DNA of 64,000 nt, taken from the NCBI GenBank assembly GCA_038501625.1, contig JAZAYU010001058.1, positions 1 through 64,000 of the forward strand. The letters are read 5' to 3'. Under the pieces are notes generated by a model that had not been told where the DNA came from, searched no databases, and worked only from the letters and a program-made list of their open reading frames with translations. The position numbers and the translations under genes were made by a program. This DNA comes from Corbicula japonica. Taxonomy: Eukaryota > Mollusca > Bivalvia > Venerida > Cyrenidae. Shown here one piece after another: positions 33,596 through 46,219 of this stretch. The first letter of the stretch is position 1. Each line of letters starts with the position of its first letter.

Positions 33596-34287
33596 CTAAA
33601 GATAAATTGAGATAATAACGATCAAATGTATTTAGACTTTAATGGAAAACCAATTTATAATCAAGTACTTATTCGACAGAAGTCACTATATCTGTAAAGC
33701 AGTAAAGACACTGGTTTAATTGAATTCCTTACTTACTCCGCCTTACCTACTGTAATGCTATTCGTTATCGATGGAAAAGCTTTTCCATGTAGTGTAGTTA
33801 GCGATCACTGGCAAATACACATTAATTCTTTCTTGGGGAGGGGTGGGGGTAATAAAAAGCATTAACGTATCGATTATACATTGCATGCTTCTGTTTATTA
33901 AAACGTCAGGGATATTGCTAAAAACGTAGCTTTGACGACAACCCTTTTATTTCATTCGCATGCATTGATCACGGTATGTACCCAAATAATGAGAATCGCG
34001 GATAATGATAGATTTTGAGTATAATGATAGATCGCCAAACCGGAGAAAAAAAAGCATGGAGAGGTTAGTTATTGTATGAGTTTCGTGTTATTGTGATGAT
34101 CTATTTCTAATCTTTATGATAGATAACAATCAAGGTATGTCCTGCACTTCCTCTGATACCCATACATTTGGAATCGGCCGTCAGATAAAGTGAAGTGGTG
34201 GCAGTTTCATGTCACCCTAGAAAATCATTACAACCAATAATTGTGTATCTAAATTATACATAAAACATAGCATTCGTCTTCCTTTAC
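33596..34287 (-). other. Intron of gene C
   Basis: The intron runs on the minus strand from donor GTAAAG (34287) to acceptor CTTTAG (33596). It is about half the length of the gene B intron, and the MITE found there is absent here. AT-rich with no feature recognised. Confidence 0.6.
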
Positions 34288-35116
34288 CTTCGTTATCACT
34301 GCCACTACCACCTCCGCCACTTGCACCACCTCCGCCACTTGCACCACCTCCGCCACTTGCACCACGTCTACCAGCGCTTTTGCTACCTCCCCTTTCTTCT
34401 TTCTTTTTCAAATAAGATGCCCTCAGCTGACCGCCCTTGCCAGAGAAAAAGTCATCCCGAAATTTCTCAAACGTTTCCCAGTGGACCAGGGTAGGATTTA
34501 GTTCTCGGGCTGTTTGGTACTCTCTCCTAGCTATACCTTCGTTGTCTTTTATCAGGTTTCCATGCGCAATACCTAGGTGTGCCACTGTTAGCGTGTCGCT
34601 AGCCCTAACAGCCCCTTCATAGGTTCCCACTGCTCTGTCGATTTCTTCATCATACAGGTAGACATTACCGAGATAGTATTTTGTCCAACAATATGAAGGC
34701 TCTTGTGTGGTACCATTCGCTTCAAACAGCCTGACCGACTCCTCAAGAAATGGCCTCGCATCGTTTTGATTGTCGCTCAAGTAAAGAGTAGTACCGGCTT
34801 CCGCCAACACCTCTTCGCTGTTAGGATTTTCACGTAGTGCTTGTTCCAAGCAACTTATCCCGCCTTGAGCATCTCCTTCAGAGAAACGTTGTTTGTACTG
34901 TGCTAGTAGCTTGCGGTAACCCGAACTGACGCTCGCTGCTTTGGCGAAGTCCTGTATGGCGAGCGGTTTGTTACCCACAATCCCGTACGCTCTCCCGCGC
35001 CACATAAGAGCTGTGTAGTCATTTGGACTGTTCTGTAAATGTTGTGTAAAGTGATGTATTGCTCCCGCTTTATTGCACGAATTAAACGTGGCTAGCCCTG
35101 CTGATAGGCCCGGCAT
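34288..35116 (-). CDS. TPR-repeat gene C, exon 1
   Basis: It encodes about 276 residues. Residues 1-230 are the same TPR-like helical repeats as in gene B (TALMWRGRAYGIVGN, NSEEVLAEAGTTLYL, PSYCWTKYYLGNVYL, TLTVAHLGIAHGNLI, LNPTLVHW). The linker is shorter: a basic stretch, then three tandem Gly-Gly-Gly-Gly-Ala-Ser-type repeats of about 18 bp, then GSDNE. The Ser-rich 12-residue repeats of gene B are missing. The start at 35116 shares its context with gene B. The frame is intact up to the donor at 34287. Gene C lies in inverted orientation to B, 17.5 kb away, as a duplicate that includes the promoter region. No signal peptide or membrane segment is visible, so it is probably intracellular. 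Confidence 0.8.
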
Positions 35117-35640
35117 GGTGATGCTTCTGTAAATATTTACCTGCTTAGAATTCCGTTTACAAAGTGATTTTATTTCTCCAAATCTACTATCGTTTTTAAA
35201 TGAAATAAGCTTCCGTTTTCAGAACTGGGTTACAGTTTGCGTATCCTTTTTACGTTTTTAGTACCACTATTACTTCCGTTTACAGTGATTGCAAATTTCC
35301 TGTCCAAAATTACAGTCTTTTAAAGTAAGCAGCAAATGCTTATTGTTATTGTATTTCCGCAATCTCTTTATGAGGATATATGCGCCGTTATTTTGAATAA
35401 CGATAATTACAATGGCAGCTGTTTAAAACGCACCGAGTCTGGAAAAACCCATGGTTATTTGCCATTACAAGGACGGTTTATTATTAGAAACATTACCCAT
35501 CGGCTAACCAAATGAAAACTCGTGTGCACTGAAGTTTGAATTGGAAAATATGTTATACCCTGTCCATTGCAATTATTTGTTCAATGCAATGAAGCATGCA
35601 GAACTCAATATTGTGCGCAGCGCCTAAAAGTAAATAATTT
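35117..35640 (-). promoter_or_regulatory. 5' flank of gene C, conserved with gene B
   Basis: Read on the minus strand it matches the gene B flank (14640-15155). The A-rich motifs recur here as GTAAACGGAATTC, AAAAACGATAG, GAAAACGGAAGC, AAAAACGTAA and TAAACGGAAGTA. The repeat boundary near 35640 marks the approximate end of the duplicated block. Confidence 0.45.
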
Positions 35641-35849
35641 GAAAGTACAGCATTGACCGAGTCTTCCAACTCGTCATCCAATAACATTCCGAATGGGTTT
35701 TCCAACTATTTCAGTAATAAATAGCGAATCGGGAAAACGCTTTAATCCACGGATTGTATTGAAATTGCCTACAATTTTTCATTGCTGCGAAAAATCTGAT
35801 AAGGTATTGACGCTGAAGTTGAGTGCCATGATGGTCCATGTCCAAGATC

Positions 35850-36915
35850 ATAAAACTCAGTCAGGAGACCAGTCTCAAATATCAAGCATCTGATTGGCTG
35901 AAATAGCGACTGCTCTCCAGATTTAGTTTTTTATCTTAAGCACTGCTGTTTAGTGTCACAATTGCTTATGATTGATATTAACGATTTCATGTCAGCGTCC
36001 TGATCAAAATAACGTTTGCATTTTAATTTCTTAGTCGTAAACATAAACATTCACCATTTCGTTTTTACTTTGTTTCTTTATTAGACTCGGCAACGAAGAA
36101 CATGTATAAAATATAATTATAGTATTGAATGCGAATAGATTAGTATAAGTCATTTGTAGAGAAATAAATAATTAAATGCTGTCCTGGTTGCTGTATTAAC
36201 CCTTTACTCCATATAAATAATTTTTATCTCGTGTGTGACCAGTCAGGTTAAGAATTAGGTGACATGTCCATGCATTCCATCTGATCAGCGCTTACAATTA
36301 GACGATTCTTTGTCATAAATAACGTAATGAATCTAACAGATCCTGATCAGACGGCACGGCTGGTATAATAGGAAAGTACCATAACTCCCGGACAGGTGGA
36401 TCAAATTCATTTTTTTCTTTCTGCTCAACAAGGCATCAGTAGAAGTAATCCCGGAAATCGTACATTATTTCGTCCTATAATGAATGAAAATTGGTTGCGG
36501 TCACAAAAATGTTGCACGTACACAAGCAAGAACTGAGGCATTAACGAGTGTCATTAACATATTTGCTCATTTTTCTATGGGGTCAGTTAACAACGTTACA
36601 ACGCCAATAACAATTTCATTGAAATTACTTTTTTATTTTGAGCAAATTTGCCCCGGTTTGTCCTATGCGTTGTTTGAAATTCTTCTTTTGTTTCCAGTCT
36701 TACGCAATAGAGATGGGTTTTTCAACAATTACAGTAACTTATGATTGTACATTTGATGCTGTACAAACTCCGAATAACTTAATTAATATCATTGACCCTG
36801 AGCACAAGATCATAAAACTGAAATTAGAGACCAGTCTTTAATCTCAAACATCTAATTCAAAAGTAACAACCAGATGTTGGAGATTGAAGGCTGGTCTTCA
36901 CTCTTAGTTTATAGT
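35850..36915. repeat. Dispersed repeat fragments
   Basis: Bases 35845-36040 match 32035-32240 in several blocks (GAGACCAGTCTCAAATATC, CTTATCTTAAGCACTG-like). Bases 36196-36370 start TTAACCCTTTACTCC and carry GATCCTGATCAGACGGCACG, a piece of the palindromic MITE seen at 19828. Bases 36795-36915 hold another GAGACCAGTCT block with an inverted partner. No gene is supported. Confidence 0.5.
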
Positions 36916-37604
36916 CCTCGTCTCGTGATCAATGATGACGTCATGAATGGGGACTAGGAAGGGTATCTTACAGTTGTTGGAAATCATGTATGTTCAACAA
37001 TTTAAAAAATGTTTATCAATAAAGGGTTATGATCTTTAACCCACGTTTACTGTTATCATTCCCGTGAAACAATTGATAAAATGAGGAAAACACGCCATAT
37101 TTATTTAGCAACTGTTGTCTATTAGGACAATTGTTCATGATAGGGGATTGTACTAAGCGCCTGCTTATGATTCGCCTGGTCTGCTTATTGTAACATAGTG
37201 GCCTATGTTTATTTTCATGCATGGACACTATGTTGCAATATTATTTAATTATATTGTATTGATTATTTTATAATAATTTAAGTTCACTTTAATATTTGAA
37301 ATAGGTCGGAGGATATTCTAGCTGCATTAAAGTTAGCAAACTTTCAGTTAAAATACATGATGTTATTGTAGAATGTGACAAAAGCAGGGACTTTTAAATA
37401 AACAAAAACAAGTTGATCTTTAAATCTGGCACTAATTAGTAAATTGTATTAAATTCTTAGAGATATATTGTCTGATTGCACTCTGGACAGTAAATAACGA
37501 TACAAATTTAGTATCATGATTGACACTTTCTACTAACAAAGTTTCGCATCAGCAACATGTGTGGAGGCAGCTGAAATGTCGATCGACCTTCAAAAATGCT
37601 TTAT
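36916..37604. other. AT-rich spacer
   Basis: No gene is seen. A short inverted repeat, ATTGTAACATAGTG and CACTATGTTGCAAT, lies near 37187-37235. Confidence 0.4.
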
Positions 37605-38378
37605 AATAGATGAAAAGGGAACTTTGAAAGCCACCGAACACGACAAATATGAAAGTACTGCAGGCTCGGTTTGATTGAGCCTGTTCATGGGCAGTAATGG
37701 AAATGCTTATTACTGCCCACGCCGCCTAGCCCCGGGTTGAGCGCAACTCAGTAATTACACCATTAAATAGTACAATTTCGATCCATCCCAAACGATGGTA
37801 TGCATATGGCGGTGAACATGGAACCTTCAATGAGGTATTTTCAGATTAATACCATTCCATGTTCAGCGGCGTATGGTCCCCAGATAAAATAATGGGTTTG
37901 CCCTAAACGAGAAAACAATGGGAGGAACTAAACAGAATAGAATTTTGACAGGGGATCTTAGAATACAAATCCTGCATATCACAGACTACGCCAAAGGCAA
38001 AATTTAAAAAGCAGGAAGTATATCCTTGGGGGTGATTGGACAATATCCAAATCAATATTGGCTGGGATATTGAAACCACCTATTTATAAACTGGCCGAAA
38101 TATTAAAACAAAGGAATTTTAGAAGTACTATAAACATAGTACATAAGTATCGTGCTCAACGATCTTCAAAGGACGTAACTGATAACAGCACTGATTGAAT
38201 GTACGGGGAGACTTTTTACAGCCGCCACACGGCACAAACAACGCTACTGTGATATTGAAATAGATGAAAAGGGAACTTTGAAAGCCACCGAACACGACAA
38301 ATATGAAAGTACTGCAGGCTCGGTTTGATTGAGCCTGTTCATGGGCAGTAATGGAAATGCTTATTACTGCCCACGCCG
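37605..38378 (+). repeat. Pair of identical 120 bp direct repeats
   Basis: Bases 37605-37724 and 38259-38378 appear identical over 120 bp and are separated by 534 bp. Each contains two hairpins: CAGGCTC/GAGCCTG and GGGCAGTAA/TTACTGCCC. A related inverted end lies at 24664. The layout could be a very small LTR-like element, or two tandem insertions of a Helitron-like end. Confidence 0.7.
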
Positions 38379-41300
38379 TTACTGCTTATAAACTGGATTG
38401 ATATTTGTGTAAGGGGAAGACTGATTTTGAAAGTTACAAGTGAACCTTGGGTTGTCGCTAATAAAATTGTTGAAAACGTCTCGTGGCTTGTTTGCTTCCA
38501 ACCTGATTACAACCGACCCTACGATACACTATGATGGCATTCAATGATTCAAACATTTTAGTGGAAATGTCTTTAGAGATATGTGAATACAAGTGTGACT
38601 GATGAAGTTTGAACTGATAAATTAGTGCAATCAGGATTTAGGAAATTTAAAGAAAAAGATAACTGGATACCATTAGCAGTATTGCAGTATACAAGCAAAT
38701 GCGCCAGACATTGTTGACAGAAAGTACCCATAGGAATGCATGTTACTTGTTTATAAATAGAAGTATCGCATATCTCCTGTGTCTTCTGTACAAATTAAAC
38801 TGATATAAATATCTGCAGCCTTCAGTTCCGTTACCATCCATTGTCGCCTTTATTTTCTTTACGGAAAGTTTTGAGGATTTTGCGCGTTCGAACCTCATTT
38901 AAACCCCAATTGGTAAATTCTTTTGCCACTGACCGTTCCAATTATGTGACCCATCGGGTTCTCTTTTTTGTTGGCATGAGTGTATTTCGTGAAACAATAC
39001 ATTTTCTGTTTATATAAATTCGAATGTACAGTGACATACACAATAGTGTATATGCTTAGCTTGAAGTTTTCATTCTTGCATACCAGATCCGGTTATCCGG
39101 TGTTTTCACCCATGTAGGAAATTTCGATCCTACACACCCCCCATGTAGAATGAGTTACGTGCTAACATGAGTGACGTCACGTCATCGGGAATTTGACGTC
39201 ATGTATTTAGGTAAATGACGTCATTTAGAAAATTAGGAATGTTAACCTCAATGTTTTAGCGCCTTGAAGCAAACAACTAACGTAAAGTAACCTTAAGTCG
39301 TCGTTGTCTTTAAGTCGTCATTTTTAATTTGGAATCATTCTTTCTCAATTACGTAGCCAAAAAGAAGCAAGGCTGGTATTATTTGAAAGATAAACTATTT
39401 TTTTATTAATCAGTTTCATTACAATTTAGAATTTAGTTTTCGTGTTAACGAAATAAGCCATAGAAAATATGCCGGAAATTCGAGCTAATCTGTTTCACCG
39501 GGCGACAACAGAGAGCCAGTTTTATATGAGTTGGGCGAATGATCGCTCTGGGTATCTTAGACGCTTAATATTTTATGCAAACTCATAGTAAACATTTTGA
39601 ATAACTCTGCTTGTGAGATTACCTTCCCTTAGATCACAAATTGCATCCATGTACTAGTTATTTCAGTTTTCAAAATGTGACGACTCAAGGTCCCAGGTGA
39701 CGACTTAATGTCCCTTACTTTTACTTTGCTAAGCACTGTTCCAAAGCGGTTATCTTTCATCGTTAATTTTTTGTAGTGTATATTTTGAAATTTATTCTCT
39801 TATAAATTATTTTCCTCTTTTCTCTTTGGCTGTGTGGGTATGCTTTTTATTTCTGGTTGCGGCAATTCCGGATAATTATTATGCATAATTCATTTTTATA
39901 TCATGTTGAGAATTAACTCAAAAATCACATACTTAAAGGGTAATTGACCTACACAGGATCAGATAAATGGTTTAATTATCGTCGCGTAATTTTTTTTAAT
40001 TTATAATAAAAAGCACATCTCTGGCCTAAAGATGTGGATAAGATCCGACACATTTGCGGCCATTTTTCCGCTAAATTGAATGTGTTTAGTCCGAGCTAAA
40101 GGGCCAGCAGAGCAGTTTTCAAGAAGAACTGTGCATATGCAAGATGTGGGTTCCTAGCTACCGGTTTTTTTTGTCTAAGTCTTTGGACCCTTTTAAGGTG
40201 CGAACACCATGTGTTTTTGCCGGAATAGTTTTTCTTCGGCCTCTAAAAATGGATTATTTAAACTAAATTTGAATAACACATAGACTAATACGAACGACGT
40301 AAATTTCTTACAATGCACTTGCCTTTAAGATGTTTAAGTCCGATGTTATTCTGTTTATAACGAGTAAGAAATGATATGAATAACGTATATTTTAAATCAT
40401 GCGAATACTTGCCCCTTAATACCCGAGAATTGTTACATGAACATGGTCTAAAACCAATTTGCTATGAACACCTGTTCATTGACCGCTTTGATCTAAAATG
40501 TCGGCGATGCTTGCCTATTTAACATCAAAGAGAGGCCGACGTCAACCTGAAACGCCGCGCGCCACTCAAAAATCGCTCTACGCTATTGCACAAACGAATT
40601 TCAAACCACCAACGAATTATGATAAGTTCTTTTCTTAATCAGCTGATGTTTGATTTACGGATATCTGTGATAATTGTTGCTTATTTCTGATCAGGTTGTG
40701 TTTGTATCTGCAGTACCGACCTTTCGCAGAATTAGCAGTTTGTAACTAATTTATTGCACGCCTATTTGCAACAGCTATAACATATTTTATCGGCAATGCT
40801 GATTATACAACATTAGGATGTTTATTTAAGAACTATGGAGTAAATTGCATGACAGAGGTAAGCAGAAATTTCAAAGGAAGAAACATCTGGCATGTGTTGA
40901 CTTATTCTTGGCTTACAATTACGGACGAGTCAATTAATGTGCATGTACACTCTCTTACACTATCGGCTCATATACATTCACCTCTGTTATAGGCTGGGAC
41001 TACTTTCAACTATGTTTACTTTGGCGTAACAAAATAGTTCACTAACTACATTTAAAATAGCTTGGGTTTCTTCGGTTTCAATGAAAGATAGTGAAGATTT
41101 CTGTCATTTGTTATACCACAAGTTTTCAAATTCATAATTATGACTGTATACAACGAAGCTTCTTAGTTTGGTCAAAAATCTTGACATTGAGCCTTTCGCA
41201 GAAATGTAAAGTGAGTGTAAGGAACGACAACTCTGCGAAGGAGATTGGTGCATGTACGGTATCTAAATTTTTTGGACGATCTTTTTTAAATGAAAATTCT

Positions 41301-42890
41301 CGTCTCTAAATATTCGTTCAGCCAGAAATATTATATTTTTCCGTCCGAAGACTTAGATAAAATATGTCCTTTTTTTTAGATTTATCTATATAAGATAAAT
41401 AGGTACCGCAGTGGTTTTCGTTACCTTGGATAAACAAAAACATGTTTATATTAAAAAAAACGTCCATTTCAGAAAACATGTAAATATCTTTTAATGGTCC
41501 GATTTTCAATATCTTTAATTTTTGGAAAGCCTGAAAGTTGTGGAACTAAATGCAAAATGATTTTTAGATATCTTAAAAACGTTACTAACGTGTTTTTCCA
41601 TTATTCCCCCTGTTATTTTACGGCGCCTCCGTGTTATAAACTTAGTCTAGCTTCATTTATTTTTTTTGTAAATCAATTAGAGTTCGAAGGCAATAATGTA
41701 TTATGAATATAATAGTTTCAGTTTTATAAGTTTATGTTTTCATGATGTTTATAAAGTTGTTTTGGTATTTAATACGGAATCGACCCTACGATTTCGACGC
41801 GCGATTACGGTAGATAAACAGAGATACCATGCCAATTTGAAACCGTGTCGCAAAATAAGGCTTCTGATTGGACGAAGTGACTTCATAGTCTTTTGTGCTG
41901 AATTCTGGAATTAAAAACTGAAAAGCCGCCATTTTGTTTCTCGATTCACATTTTCAAAAGTTCTTCTTCCATATGTTAGATAACAATTAAGATTTAACTC
42001 GCCCAAAAAATTAAGGTAAATATGTTTCTACATAAGTTAAATAAGCGTAAAACCTAATATTGTCACAGAGTTAGAGTCTAACAGTAGACTCCACTGAGCT
42101 ATGCGCATTACGGTAGTTGTTCGACTTTTCGTCTTTTTGGTAATTTATTAAAATATACAGAGTGTCAAAGTGACAATTACACCAGTTTTATCCAATATTC
42201 TAAGGTGGCGGACCACAGTAACCGGTCCTAATTTCACAGTTTCCGACACACACTCTGTACCTAGTCTATGAAAGCAATCCACAACAACAACCTGAAACAG
42301 AAATCAGTGATTACTGTAAACATATGGCCATAAGCTACTCATGCAACACAAATTCAGGCTATGAAGAACTCCTGAAAAAATCCAAGGAACACTGAAACAC
42401 AGTCCAAGCATCACTTTTGCACAGTCGGCCGAGGCAAAAATCACGAAACCCAAAATCTTGCACAATATTAATGTCCAACCGACAACTCCCAGAAATGGTT
42501 GCTTTCAAACCAGCTGAAACAGCAGATTCAGAAAAGAATATAGCCAATAGCTGTCATCCCTACCGATTTTCCGCAAAATAAATCCAAAATCATGCAACTG
42601 AATTTCTGAAGCGGAAACAGCTTACTATACAGGATTTCCCTAGTTTCGAATTCAAGCCCCTGCATCACACTGATCATCACCTGGCTGCTTTTGGTTTCTA
42701 ATAGTTATTAAACAAATATATTCTAAATACCTTGAAAACACAAAATCTGTATCTATAATTAATTTAGGCTTGATAAATGTCAAAATATCTTCATAGTATC
42801 CCCTATTTCATAATTTCTACATGGCCAGTTCGAGAAGTGGCTATAAAACTGTGATGCGCTCCCTAAACAATGGAAATTTACGACGTTTTT
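38379..42890. other. Intergenic region with Penelope-like tail scraps
   Basis: Two scraps of the Penelope-like tail are recognisable: 38880-39010 (TTGCCACTGACCGTTCC, CATCGGGTTCTC) and about 39730-39900 (CCAAAGCGGT, TTTGGCTGTGTGGG). A single inverted copy of the 31 bp unit of gene B lies near 41208-41240. Otherwise no gene, RNA or repeat is supported; short open frames near 41.1-41.9 kb are AT-rich. Confidence 0.45.
41208..41240 (-). repeat. Single copy of the gene B 31 bp unit
   Basis: Read on the minus strand it gives TTCGCAGAGTTGTCGTTC, then CTTACACTCACTTT, differing from the consensus unit at 17730 by a couple of bases. It may be an ancestral unexpanded unit or the relic of another duplicated gene 3' end. 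Confidence 0.6.
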
Positions 42891-42964
42891 AGCTCGACTA
42901 TTCGAAGAATATGTCGAGCTATTGTACTCACTTGGGCGTCGGCGTCGCCGTCGCCGTCCCGCTT

Positions 42965-44140
42965 TGGTTAAAGTTTACGTGCAACCTACCTATATCTTAA
43001 AAACTACTATAGCTACAGCTTTTAAACTTGGCACACTTGTTCATCATCATGTCCTGAGTGTGTTTGCCAAGAACCATAACTCTAACTTTCATTTTGATCA
43101 AATTATGGCCCTTTTTTGACTTAAAATTTCAGGTTAAAGTTTGCGTGCAAGCTACTGTACAAACTCATAACTTCAATACTACCTGTACTACAGCTTTAAA
43201 ACTTGGCACACTTGTTCATCATCATGTCCCGTGTGTGTATGCCAAGAACCATAACTCTAACTTTCATTTTGATCAAATTATGGCCCTTTTTCGACTTAGA
43301 ATTTCAGGTTAAAGTTTGCGTGCAAGCTACTGTACAAACCCATAACTTCAATACTATTTATACTACAGCTTTGAAACTTTCAACACTTGTTAATCATCAT
43401 ATCCCAAGTGTGTATGCCAAGAACCATAACTCTAACTTTCATTTTTATCAAATTATGCCCCTTTTTCGACTTAGAATTTCAGGTAAAAGTTTGCGTGCAA
43501 GCTACTGTACAAACCCATAACTTCCATACTACTCATACTACAGCTTTGAAACTTTCAACACTTCTTCATCATCATAATTCAAGTTTGTCTGCCAAGAACC
43601 ATAACTCTAATTTTCTTCTTGTACAAATTATGGCCCTTTTTCGACTGAGAATTTCAGGTTAAAGTTTGTGTGCAAGGTAGTTACTTAAATACTTCTTGTA
43701 CTATAGCTTTGAAACTTAAGACACTTGTTTACCATCATGACCCTGACTATGTGTGCCAAGAACCATAACTCTTTCTTTCATTTTTAATCAAATAATGGCC
43801 CTTTTTCGACTTAGAATTTCAGGTTAAAGTTTGCGTGCAAGGTAGTTACTTAAATAGTTCTTGTACTATAGCTTTGAAACTTAAGACACTTGTTTACCAT
43901 CATGACCCTGACTATGTATGCCAAGAACCATAACTCTTTCTTTCATTTTTAATCAAATTATGCCCCTTTTTTTACTTAGAATTTCAGGTTAAAGTTTGCG
44001 TGCAAGCTAGTTACTTTCATACTTCTTGTACTATAGCTTTGAAACTTATTCATCATCATGACCCTGACTATGTATGCCAAGAACCATAACTCTTTGAATT
44101 TTTTCAAATTACTGCCCTTTTTAGACTTAAAAATTAAGGT
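42965..44140 (+). repeat. Tandem 165-175 bp satellite, copy 1
   Basis: The block CAGGTTAAAGTTTGCGTGCA recurs near 43130, 43305, 43480, 43655, 43821 and 43986. Early units are about 175 bp, later ones about 165 bp. Each carries GCCAAGAACCATAACTCT. Open frames over it are repeat artefacts. Confidence 0.85.
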
Positions 44141-44388
44141 TTAAAACTTTTTATACCTTTATTTTATCTTACATCAGGTTTATTTTCAAAGACCCATAAC
44201 TCATCCTTGCTTTTTTATATTTGATTTTTGCCCTTTTCACTTGAAATTAGAATTAAGACTTATAAATAATTCTTAAAGGTTCAATGTTAGTGTTTTTCAT
44301 ATGTAATGCTATAGAAAATGTTTAAAACAGATGTACTTAACATACTTTGGTTGAAAGTGTTGAGTAATTGTGGGGTGGGTGGGGGCAT

Positions 44389-44646
44389 AGACTATACTAT
44401 ACTATACTATACCATACCATACCATACCATACTATTACTATATTATTACTATATTATACTATACTATTACTATACTATTACTATACTTTAACTATACTTT
44501 TACTATACTATTACTATACTATACTATACGATACGATACCATACCATACCATACTATACCATACCATACCATACCATACCATACCATACTATTACTATTA
44601 CTATACTTTACTATACTATTACTATTACTATTACTATACTATACTA
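44389..44646 (+). repeat. Pentanucleotide array (TATAC/CATAC type)
   Basis: An array of ACTAT, ACCAT and ATTACT units sits directly after the GGGGTGGGTGGGGGCATAG spacer. It is interrupted at 44647 by the first hAT-like insertion and resumes at 45754. Confidence 0.9.
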
Positions 44647-45753
44647 CAGTACTGAAAATCATGAAATTGACAACCGGATCGGAAGCGGACCGCAAACCGA
44701 TCCCGTTAGGAGCGCAATCGAATTGGAAACGGAATGGAATCGAAGCGGATCGCTTTGAGCGTTTGGATCGCTTGGAGTGAAAAGACCGGGGCATTTAGAC
44801 CGGATCGGAATAGCTTTGAACGTTTGGATTGCTTGGAGTGAAAAGACCGGAGCGTTTTGACCGGATCGGAATCGCCTTGAGCGTTTGGATCGCTTGGAGT
44901 GAAAAGACCGGAGTGTTTTGATCGGATCGGATCGCTTATATTTATAGCTTTTTCAGTTATATATAGTAGAGATCCGAAACGCTTCTTCCGATTCTTTTAA
45001 CGACCTTAAACAAAGCAATGTTTGACAATAATTTAATTGAGTTTTCTGCTATCAAACACTAGTAATAATAAAACTGATTTAACGATAATTTTGTAAATAA
45101 AACTGAAAACATATAATAGTAAATGGTGTGTTTGTCATTCACACGCATGATATTATTGAAATTAAGTTCGGAACCTTTTTGTATAAAGTGCTCTTGAGCG
45201 AATATACGTAATATTTTTTCTTACACAAGGGAAGAAATAAGGAACATTTACATTCACTCGTGCTTCATGATTATGGAATTAATGTGTTTTTTATTTAGTA
45301 AGGAGATTCACAACTGAAATGCTAATAAACATTTTTGAATGTAAACATTTATTAAGTTCAGTATAAAATATAAACCATAAACGCTGTCCGAAACTAAAAG
45401 AGAAACTATTTTTCACTAATGATTTCAGCGCGAGATGCGTTATAAGTAATGACCAATGAAAAGCGGAAGCGAAAAGATCGGAATCGGAAGAATCGGTTTG
45501 AGCGTAAAGATCGTTTGGAGCGCATTGTTAATGACCAATGAAAATCGGGAGCGAAAAGATGGGAATCGGAAGAATCGGTTTGAGCGTAAAGATCGTTTGG
45601 AGTGCATTGTCTGAAGTGAAAAAATTGGAGTGCAATCGAATTGGAATTGGACCGCAATGGGAATGGAATCGGATCGGTTATAGATGACATTAGGATCGGA
45701 AGCGGACCGGATCGGAATCGGAAAAATTTTCAATTTCATAATTTTCAGTACTG
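44647..45753. mobile_element. hAT-like non-autonomous element 1
   Basis: Inverted termini CAGTACTGAAAATCATGAAA (44647) and TTTCATAATTTTCAGTACTG (45753) bracket 1107 bp. Flanks on both sides are pentamer array, so the insertion site is clear, although the duplication cannot be resolved. CAG ends fit hAT. Both subterminal regions carry many copies of GGATCGGAA or CGGATCGG, and tandem units of about 62 bp (44760-44935) and 84 bp (45450-45600). The middle is AT-rich and non-coding. Confidence 0.65.
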
Positions 45754-46219
45754 TATACTCTACTCTACTCGACTCGACTCGACTCGACTCGACTCGACTC
45801 GACTCCACACCACACCACACCACACCACACCACACCACACCACACCACACCACACCACACCACACCACACCACACCACACCACACACTATACTATACTAT
45901 ACTATACTATACTATACTATACTATATACTATACTATATACTATACTATACTATACTATACTATATACTATACTATACACTATACTATACTATACTATAC
46001 TATACACTACACTACACTACACTACACTACACTACACTACACTACACACTATACACTACACTACACTACACTACACTACACTACACTACACTACACTACA
46101 CACTACACTATACACTATACACTACACTACACTACACTACACTACACTACACTACACTACACTACACTACACTATTACTACACTATTACTATTACTATTA
46201 CTATACCTATACCTATACC
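45754..46219 (+). repeat. Pentanucleotide arrays, several successive motifs
   Basis: Blocks change stepwise: CTCGA (about 45766-45804), CCACA (45805-45885), CTATA (45886-46008), CTACA (46009-46170), then ATTACT and CCTATA. Each block is homogeneous, as expected from successive expansion of variant units. Long open frames across them are artefacts. Confidence 0.9.

Noticed and set aside
42922..43662. Overlapping open frames of 65-105 codons with repeated PRTITLTFILIKL-like peptides
   Set aside because: They are shifted translations of the 175 bp satellite and recur in the same way at 49842-51412; there is no sign of coding selection.
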